Assembly (NCBI GenBank): GCA_003456035.1
Contig: DMPJ01000281.1
Coordinates: forward strand, 4,868 to 11,647
Source of the DNA: Planktothrix sp. UBA8402
GTDB taxonomy: Bacteria > Cyanobacteriota > Cyanobacteriia > Cyanobacteriales > Microcoleaceae
Length of the DNA stretch: 6,780 bases
Direction: 5' to 3'
Of the stretch, positions 1-4,973 are shown piece after piece. A program made the translations under genes and the position numbers. Numbering within the stretch: the stretch's first letter is position 1; each line of letters starts with the position of its first letter. The notes under the pieces are model-generated. The model had not been told where the DNA came from. It did no database searches and was given only the letters and a program-made list of their open reading frames with translations.

Positions 1-222
1 ATTGAAAAACAAGACCGACTGTTTAAAGCCTTTTCTCAAGTCGATGCCGGATATACTCGTCAATATGGAGGAACGGGTTTAGGATTAGTGATTTCACAAA
101 AATTAGTCCAAACTATGGGAGGAACGATTAAGTTTTATAGTTTAGGGGAAGGATTAGGATCAACGGTGACATTTACTGTTCCTTTGTATCAAGAACCGCG
201 TAATATGAGCATGAGTAATTAA
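1..222 (+). CDS. Sensor histidine kinase, C-terminal fragment (5' end outside window)
   Basis: The frame is open from base 1 and ends at TAA 220-222, giving the last 73 residues of a protein that starts upstream. They match the end of the HATPase_c (GHKL) ATP-binding domain of two-component sensor kinases: [11 protein letters not shown] (residues 7-17), a Tyr-Thr-Arg-Gln-Tyr stretch, the G2 glycine box [10 protein letters not shown] (23-32), then KLVQTMGG (34-41) and the closing strand [10 protein letters not shown] (53-62). The family binds ATP and autophosphorylates a His that would lie upstream. The FSQVD/MGG spelling is typical of hybrid and phytochrome-type kinases, but sensor domains, the His box and any upstream receiver domain cannot be seen. 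The protein ends about 11 residues after the domain, so no receiver domain follows it. The next gene starts 10 bases downstream, suggesting co-transcription. Confidence 0.93.
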   Translation: MEKQDRLFKAFSQVDAGYTRQYGGTGLGLVISQKLVQTMGGTIKFYSLGEGLGSTVTFTVPLYQEPRNMSMSN

Positions 223-232
223 TTGGGAGAAA

Positions 233-2764
233 ATGTGTCAAACTATAGGGGATGGGTTGGAGAACTCGGACTTGGTTAAGCAGACAAAGCTATTCATGGA
301 AAATTATCAACGGACTGATGCTGGTGTGAACTCTGATCAACACCTGAATTTTTGGGCGTGGATATCCCGCAGCAGCGTGATTCTAACTTTAGTATTACTT
401 TCGGCGGGAGTCAGTATGGCTCAGTCCCAGACCCCCAAGTCTCCAGAACCGAAACCCACAACTCCGACACGAACAATGTCCTCCAAGGAGCGCCAGGAAC
501 TCGAACAACTGCGACAACAGCAGCTTTTACAAGAACAAGTTCAAGCAGAAGCTCAACGCACCTTTAAACAGACAATGACGCTGTTTAATCTGTTGTTAGG
601 GTTGTTAGGAATTTTATTAGCAGCAACCTTAGTGGGATTATGGTTATTGCGACGTTCTGTTGTCCGAGAAGTAACTGTTATTGTTAAAAATCATCTCAAT
701 GAATTAGGAGATTTAGAGGGAAAAATAGCCGCCGCTAATCAACAAATGCAAGCGGTGATTCAGGAAACCGACCGCATTGCTCAAGACCTGAACTCAGAAG
801 CTGATAATTTCCAAAATGAATTAGGAACCCATCACAGTCAAATAGGGGAATGGTTAACAGAATTAACCCAAGTTCGTCAAGGAGCATTACAAAATTTTCA
901 ACAGGAAACCCAAGAGGTTGAACAGGAACTTCATCACTTAGAAATTGAGTTTTCTAAACAATTGGCAGATTTACAAAATCGAGCTAGTAATCAACAGGAT
1001 TTAATCTTACAAAACCTAGATAAACTAGGAACAAATTACGCTAATCATGTTGCCGGGTTGCAAGCGGATGTGGATAGTCAAAAAACTACGGTTTTAGAGA
1101 ATTTCAAACAATCAGAAGCCACTTTAACTAGCCAATTATCCGAGTTACAAATTCAAGTTCAAAATCAACGCGATCGCCTATTCAAAACCTTAGAACAGGT
1201 AGGTACAGAATTTAAAACCACCGTATCCAGTTGGCAAACAGATGTCGAAAGTCAAAAAAATAGCGTGGGCAAGAATTTACAACAAATTGAAGCCGAATTA
1301 GTTCAGGAGTTATCCCAACTACAAAAACAGGCAGAAACCCAAAAAGATCGGGTATTTGCTCGTTTAGAACGTTATGAAACGGATTTCGCCCCGCAACTAG
1401 AAGAAATTAGAATTAAATCAGAGCAAAAAGCTCAGGAACAAATTGATTTAGCCCTGAAAAATTTAGAGAAATTTGGTAATGATGCGGTGACTCAACTCTC
1501 CGATTCCCAAGGCCGAATTCAGGGACAAATGGAGCAGAAACTCCAACGGATTCAACAGTTAGAAAAGCAAGCCGAAACTCAATTAGCAAACTATCAACAA
1601 AAACTCCAAGTTCAAGTTGATGAAAAGTTACAAAGATTACAACAATTAGAAGCGGAATATGCCACAATTATTGCCGATAGTCAAGCCGGATGGAAAACCC
1701 AAAAAGAACGAATTGTCCAACGGTTAGAGAAGTTTGATCAAGATGTAACTGGGGTAATTGAACAGTTAAGAGGAGATTTGCAAACTCGCAAGGATTCTAC
1801 TTTTAATAAATTAGATAAATTTGATTTAATGTTAACGGAACAGATCACAGAAGTGCAAGCGGATGCTAATGCTCAAAAAGCGGGAATTTTCCAAGAATTA
1901 GTGGCAATGCAGTCGGAAGCCTTGGTGAGAAAAGATGAAATTCTCCAACAATTATTAGAAATTTCTCCGACAACTTTAGTAGAATCGGCTGTTTCAGAAA
2001 TGATCCAAAAAATTGAAACCATTACTGATCAATTGGATCGGTTGAAATCCAATAAACCGGAGTTATTTTTAAACGTTGATGATTATGTTCAACGGGGGAA
2101 TTTATTGTTTGCTGAAGGCCGTTATGAAGATGCTTTAGCCAGCTTTCATCAAGTAGTAGAATTGCAGCCCAATGATTACCGATCTTGGCTAAATCGAGGC
2201 ATGGCATTAAGTCGATTAAAACGTCAAAATGAGGCGATCGCATCCTATAAAAAAGCCCTAGAAATCAAACCAGATTATCACCAAGCCTGGGTAGATTTAG
2301 GTGTAACCTATGGGAAATTACAAAAACATCAAGACGCCTTTGAAGCCTTTGATCAAGCGGTAAAAGCCAAACCAGAAGATAGCGTGGCTTGGTTAAATCG
2401 AGGCATGGCATTACAAGCAATTGAAAGATATAAAGATGCGGTAACATCTTTTGATAAAGCGATTGAATTTGATCCTGATAATTCTAAAGCCTGGAATTAT
2501 CGCGGTTATGCTTTAATTAAGTTAAAACGGGGAAAAGAAGCGCTGGAAAGTTTAGATCGGACGTTAAGTTTAAAGCCAGATTATGCCGATGCTTATTATA
2601 ATAAAGCGATTATTTATGCCCAACAACGTCAAACAGAATTAGCCGTTGAAAATTTAGAGCAAGCAATTGATCTGGGTGCCCATTATCGAGAGGAAGCCAA
2701 AACTGACCCGGATTTATATGCAGTTATTAAGTTTTTGCGTCCTAAAGCCAAACTTCAATCTTAA
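233..2764 (+). CDS. Membrane-anchored coiled-coil protein with C-terminal TPR repeats
   Basis: This 843-residue protein has five parts. Residues about 46-63 are a signal peptide or first membrane segment ending SMAQSQ, a plausible cleavage site after A63. Residues 64-80 are Pro/Thr-rich. A short Gln/Glu-rich helix (83-115) leads to a second membrane segment (117-139) followed by RRSVVR, so the rest is probably cytoplasmic. Residues about 150-610 are almost unbroken Gln/Glu/Leu-rich coiled coil, much of it a 29-residue repeat. Residues about 613-815 hold six TPR units with the usual W-L-N-R-G and A-L-E-x-x-P-D signatures, ending in the AIDLG...KTDPDL cap common in cyanobacterial TPR proteins. 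TPRs bind partner proteins; no enzyme domain is visible. The start at 233 is chosen for GGGAG at 225-229 (only 3 bases away) and closeness to the kinase gene. ATG 296 (Met22) would give a more usual signal peptide but has no visible ribosome site. Function unknown. Confidence 0.88.
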   Translation: MCQTIGDGLENSDLVKQTKLFMENYQRTDAGVNSDQHLNFWAWISRSSVILTLVLLSAGVSMAQSQTPKSPEPKPTTPTRTMSSKERQELEQLRQQQLLQEQVQAEAQRTFKQTMTLFNLLLGLLGILLAATLVGLWLLRRSVVREVTVIVKNHLNELGDLEGKIAAANQQMQAVIQETDRIAQDLNSEADNFQNELGTHHSQIGEWLTELTQVRQGALQNFQQETQEVEQELHHLEIEFSKQLADLQNRASNQQDLILQNLDKLGTNYANHVAGLQADVDSQKTTVLENFKQSEATLTSQLSELQIQVQNQRDRLFKTLEQVGTEFKTTVSSWQTDVESQKNSVGKNLQQIEAELVQELSQLQKQAETQKDRVFARLERYETDFAPQLEEIRIKSEQKAQEQIDLALKNLEKFGNDAVTQLSDSQGRIQGQMEQKLQRIQQLEKQAETQLANYQQKLQVQVDEKLQRLQQLEAEYATIIADSQAGWKTQKERIVQRLEKFDQDVTGVIEQLRGDLQTRKDSTFNKLDKFDLMLTEQITEVQADANAQKAGIFQELVAMQSEALVRKDEILQQLLEISPTTLVESAVSEMIQKIETITDQLDRLKSNKPELFLNVDDYVQRGNLLFAEGRYEDALASFHQVVELQPNDYRSWLNRGMALSRLKRQNEAIASYKKALEIKPDYHQAWVDLGVTYGKLQKHQDAFEAFDQAVKAKPEDSVAWLNRGMALQAIERYKDAVTSFDKAIEFDPDNSKAWNYRGYALIKLKRGKEALESLDRTLSLKPDYADAYYNKAIIYAQQRQTELAVENLEQAIDLGAHYREEAKTDPDLYAVIKFLRPKAKLQS
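989..1960 (+). repeat. Tandem 29-residue (87-base) coiled-coil repeat inside the TPR protein
   Basis: Copies begin at residues 253, 282, 311, 340, 369, 402, 431, 460, 489, 518, 547 and 565 of the protein starting at base 233. Steps are exactly 29 except 369-402 (33) and 547-565 (18). Repeat position 2 is Gln in ten of twelve copies and Arg in two. Position 3 is often Lys or Arg. Position 10 is Leu in ten copies (Phe291 and Ile440 otherwise), and position 13 is mostly hydrophobic or aromatic. A weaker copy may begin at residue 213, 40 residues before the first. The DNA is well diverged between copies, so this is an old protein-level repeat rather than a recent expansion. A 29-residue period equals 11+11+7, as expected for a mixed hendecad/heptad coiled coil. 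Confidence 0.85.
1170..1177. repeat. HIP1 octamer GCGATCGC
   Basis: Perfect copy of the highly iterated palindrome of cyanobacterial genomes, inside the coiled-coil coding region. It is useful as a marker of origin; no local function is implied. Confidence 0.9.
2234..2241. repeat. HIP1 octamer GCGATCGC
   Basis: Second perfect HIP1 palindrome, within the second TPR unit, where it encodes part of the N-E-A-I-A-S stretch. Confidence 0.9.
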
Positions 2765-2765
2765 T

Positions 2766-2783
2766 ATCCCCTGTTGTGGGGAT
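2766..2783 (+). other. Intercistronic hairpin between TPR and patatin genes
   Basis: ATCCCC (2766-2771) and GGGGAT (2778-2783) form a perfect 6-bp stem with a 6-base loop, starting one base after the TPR gene's stop codon. No T-run follows, so it is a poor intrinsic terminator; an RNA-processing or stability hairpin between co-transcribed genes is as likely. Its right arm contains the only G-run that could serve as a ribosome site for the GTG at 2786, which argues against that start. Confidence 0.5.
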
Positions 2784-2839
2784 GAGTGCCCCTATTACAT
2801 GGAAATCTCAATCGTGCCTTTCTTAAAATTTTGATAGTT

Positions 2840-4675
2840 ATGACCATAGAAAATACCTCTCCCAACCCTGGTCAAATTTCCCTAAATTTGTCGGGAGGAA
2901 TTGCCCTCGGAGCTTATATGGCTGGGGTTTGTTTTGAATTAGTTAGACAAGCCAGAAAAGACAATTCTCCCCTATTAATTGATTTGATTACCGGAGCATC
3001 TGCTGGGGCGATGACTGGAGCAATTACAGCTTATTATTTATTAAATCGAGAGATTACTGATCCTGAGTATGAATCCCAAAATCTCTTACAAAGAGCTTGG
3101 GTAGAAAAAGCGGATATGAAAGATATTGATACGGTTTTCGCAATAGAAGATTACCGTCAAGTTTTGAAGAATTTATTGAAAAGTCAAAATGAAAGTTTAT
3201 TATCTCAAAAAGGGATCAAAAATATTGCTAATTTAATTACGGAAAATACCGATCAACTGAAAGTTCATCAACCCTTAGCTTTAGTAATGACGGTTACGAA
3301 TTTACAAGGACTGTTAGTAACTTATGAAAATAAATCTGGCAATTATTCCGGTATTCCGGCGATTAACCATGCAGAAACTCGGCAATTTTTGTTTCATTCT
3401 GAGTTAAATCGTCAAGGCGATCGCTTACAAAAAATCTGGGGGAAAGTGCTTGACACCAGCCTAATTTCGGGAGCATTTCCCCTAGCTTTCCCGGCGATTC
3501 AAGATTCATCTAATATTAAAAGTTATAACTTGAAAAATCTCAGTCCGGCTTATTTTAAAATTTGTGATGACTCAGGGAAACAACAGCTAGATCCAGATTT
3601 ACCGATGTTTTGTACAGAGGAGAATGGAGAAAAACTCAAGTTTTGGTATAGTGACGGGGGAATTTTAGATAATTTACCAATTCTGAAAGCAATTGATTTA
3701 GAATCGAGGATTTACTTAAGTTCTTTGCCTAATTCAGAGTATTTAATTAAAGAAGAAGGTGGAGATTTTATCAAATTTAGTCATGATTTCAACCGCAAAA
3801 TTAAAGCCGAAAGAGATGATAGAATTTATGCTTATGTGGCTCCCTATTCTTTAGAAAACTTAGAAAGTAAACCCAGCTTAAAAAAGAACAATTTTAATCT
3901 ATTTGATTTGTTGTTTGATGGGTTAACAATTCCTTCTACTCAACAGGATGCAATGCAGTTAAAACAGATTGTGGAAATCAATCAACAAGTTGATTATAAA
4001 GCCAATATATTATCCCTTTTAGAAACTTTATCCACCCACCAGTCTGAGGAAATTATTTCTAAAATTAAAACTGACCTAGAAAAAGCAATTCCCTATCATC
4101 ATATCCAATTATCACCGATTACACCGTTAATTTTAAATCAAATTCCAGGGATTGAAAATTTAGAGACGCGAGCGCAACTAGAAAATCTCTATAAAAAATT
4201 CCGATATTTATTTAAAATTCCTCTGTTAGAGAAACCTACAGACGTCGATCAACTATTAGCTTCAGATTTTCTCAATGCTTTTGGAGGTTTTTTTGATAGG
4301 AAATATCGAGAACAGGATTTTATTTTGGGGAGACTTTGTGGTTTAACTTGGTTACACTTAAATTTTAATCAAATTGATACCAAAAGTTCAATTTCAAGGT
4401 TAAATCAAATCTTTGATTCCGGTAAAATTCAATTTGATAATCCCAAGGTTAAAGACTTAAAAATTAGCTATAGAATCCGCTTAATTAGAATATTAGTTCG
4501 GGGTCTAAGAATGATGACCGCCCAAACTCAAATGAAAAATAGCCAGAAAATTTTACTTTGGTTATTTCAAGTAATTTTATTGCCATTATTTATATTTATA
4601 GAACTTGTATTAACCTGGGCGTTAGTATTGACTGAAATTGTCGAAATTTTCTGGGAAAAAATTAATCGGAAATAG
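2840..4675 (+). CDS. Patatin-like phospholipase / acylhydrolase with hydrophobic C-terminal tail
   Basis: Counted from ATG 2840 the product has 611 residues. Patatin-fold enzymes cleave acyl esters of membrane lipids with a Ser-Asp dyad, and the expected motifs are present in order. These are the oxyanion loop LSGGIALGAYMAG (residues 17-29), the nucleophile elbow GASAG (52-56, Ser54), and DGG (272-274, Asp272) in YSDGGILDNLP. The loop has Ile where many patatins have a third Gly, and lacks the plant-type Arg. Beyond the catalytic domain lie about 240 residues I cannot assign firmly; the QDFILGRLCGLTWL stretch (492-505) recalls the C-terminal part of DUF3376-type patatin-related proteins. Residues about 570-602 are strongly hydrophobic, a likely membrane anchor. 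The frame opens upstream at GTG 2786, but those 18 residues overlap repeat-like sequence and the conserved fold begins soon after Met 2840. No clear ribosome site precedes 2840. Physiological substrate unknown. Confidence 0.88.
   Translation: MTIENTSPNPGQISLNLSGGIALGAYMAGVCFELVRQARKDNSPLLIDLITGASAGAMTGAITAYYLLNREITDPEYESQNLLQRAWVEKADMKDIDTVFAIEDYRQVLKNLLKSQNESLLSQKGIKNIANLITENTDQLKVHQPLALVMTVTNLQGLLVTYENKSGNYSGIPAINHAETRQFLFHSELNRQGDRLQKIWGKVLDTSLISGAFPLAFPAIQDSSNIKSYNLKNLSPAYFKICDDSGKQQLDPDLPMFCTEENGEKLKFWYSDGGILDNLPILKAIDLESRIYLSSLPNSEYLIKEEGGDFIKFSHDFNRKIKAERDDRIYAYVAPYSLENLESKPSLKKNNFNLFDLLFDGLTIPSTQQDAMQLKQIVEINQQVDYKANILSLLETLSTHQSEEIISKIKTDLEKAIPYHHIQLSPITPLILNQIPGIENLETRAQLENLYKKFRYLFKIPLLEKPTDVDQLLASDFLNAFGGFFDRKYREQDFILGRLCGLTWLHLNFNQIDTKSSISRLNQIFDSGKIQFDNPKVKDLKISYRIRLIRILVRGLRMMTAQTQMKNSQKILLWLFQVILLPLFIFIELVLTWALVLTEIVEIFWEKINRK
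3417..3424. repeat. HIP1 octamer GCGATCGC
   Basis: Third perfect HIP1 palindrome, inside the patatin gene. Confidence 0.9.
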
Positions 4676-4679
4676 GGAA

Positions 4680-4701
4680 TAGGTTGGGGATAGCAAACCT
4701 A
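4680..4701 (+). terminator. Weak hairpin after the patatin gene
   Basis: TAGGTT (4680-4685) pairs with AACCTA (4696-4701) around a 10-base loop, just downstream of the patatin stop codon. The stem is short and AT-rich and no T-run follows, so termination here is only a possibility. The left flank TAGGGAATAGG (4673-4683) resembles the heptamer repeats at the end of the window, so the hairpin may simply be repeat debris. Confidence 0.25.
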
Positions 4702-4706
4702 GATTA

Positions 4707-4731
4707 GATCCCCCTAAATCCCCTAAAAAAG
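4707..4731. repeat. Partial C-run/TAAAT interspersed repeat
   Basis: The stretch reads GAT, five C, TAAAT, four C, TAAAAAA, G. It matches the left part of an intergenic repeat I know from many cyanobacteria, which usually continues into a G-run that pairs with the second C-run. Here the G-run is missing and replaced by the small palindrome AGCCCAGGGCT (4730-4740), so this looks like a decayed copy. Recognition is from memory. Confidence 0.5.
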
Positions 4732-4742
4732 CCCAGGGCTGT

Positions 4743-4770
4743 TTCATTTCCCAGAAGATAATGCTAAAAT
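4743..4770 (+). promoter_or_regulatory. Candidate distal promoter for the DUF6930-like gene
   Basis: An extended -10 element, TGC then TAAAAT (4762-4770), lies 16 bases after a weak -35-like TTCATT (4743-4748). Transcription would begin near 4777 and leave a leader of about 195 bases. The leader contains a 7-codon ORF at 4795-4818 (MSVPSIS) with GAGG five bases upstream. Consensus matching only. Confidence 0.35.
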
Positions 4771-4900
4771 GGAGAGGAAACTTCTGAGGCATTGATGTCC
4801 GTACCAAGCATTAGTTGAAATTTCGCGAATCAGGGTTTCGGAGCATCTGGTTAAAGTTCAAGCTGTAAGCAGTAAGATAGATAAAGCATTGCATTACAAT

Positions 4901-4963
4901 ATGGCAAGTCCAGTCATTGGTTGTGCGGCATCATCAAAACTGGTAAAATTACCCCAAGATTAA
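4901..4963 (+). other. Upstream ORF of 20 codons resembling the start of the next gene
   Basis: ATG 4901 opens a frame reading MASPVIGCAASSKLVKLPQD and stopping at TAA 4961-4963, ten bases before the next gene's ATG. Its first ten bases (ATGGCAAGTC) are identical to those at 4974-4983. Near its end, KLVKLPQ parallels RLQNLPQ in the main protein, with similar DNA (AAAATTACCCCAA versus AAAATTTACCCCAA at 5011). The middles do not align and the spacing differs by 7 bases. It could be a decayed partial duplication of the gene start, a regulatory leader peptide or chance. No ribosome site is visible. Confidence 0.3.
4921..4949 (+). promoter_or_regulatory. Candidate proximal promoter for the DUF6930-like gene
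   Basis: An extended -10, TGG then TAAAAT (4941-4949), stands 17 bases after TTGTGC (4921-4926), which matches only the TTG of a -35 box. It would give a short leader of about 18 bases. It overlaps the upstream ORF, so this promoter and translation of that ORF would be alternatives. Confidence 0.35.
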
Positions 4964-4973
4964 GATTAATTTG

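Noticed and set aside
1413..1667. Minus-strand 84-codon frame within the coiled-coil region
   Set aside because: It is an antisense shadow of Gln/Glu/Leu-rich codons, which read as hydrophobic residues on the other strand; other minus-strand frames in the window are of the same kind.
989..1960. 87-base spacing considered as a CRISPR or recent DNA tandem array
   Set aside because: Units are diverged at DNA level, lie in frame within a long gene and are conserved only as amino-acid pattern; there are no identical repeats with spacers.
2786..2839. GTG 2786 as the start of the patatin gene
   Set aside because: Its G-run lies in a hairpin and the added residues cover repeat-like DNA; the family usually begins close to the Gly-rich loop, favouring ATG 2840.
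2786..4675. Anti-phage (CBASS-like) module built on the patatin
   Set aside because: No nucleotidyltransferase, ubiquitin-like pathway genes, TIR or STING-like domain is present in the window; a patatin alone is not evidence for defence.
4622..4807. Minus-strand 61-codon frame overlapping the patatin end and intergenic DNA
   Set aside because: It is antisense to the patatin 3' end and translates repeat sequence (C-runs give Gly/Leu-rich residues); no domain and no ribosome site.
4801..4880. Possible tRNA-like GGTTAAAGTTCAAGC segment
   Set aside because: No acceptor stem, anticodon arm or proper T-loop can be formed around it.
4895..4900. TACAAT as a -10 box
   Set aside because: No -35-like hexamer at the right distance and no TG extension; the two TAAAAT elements are better.
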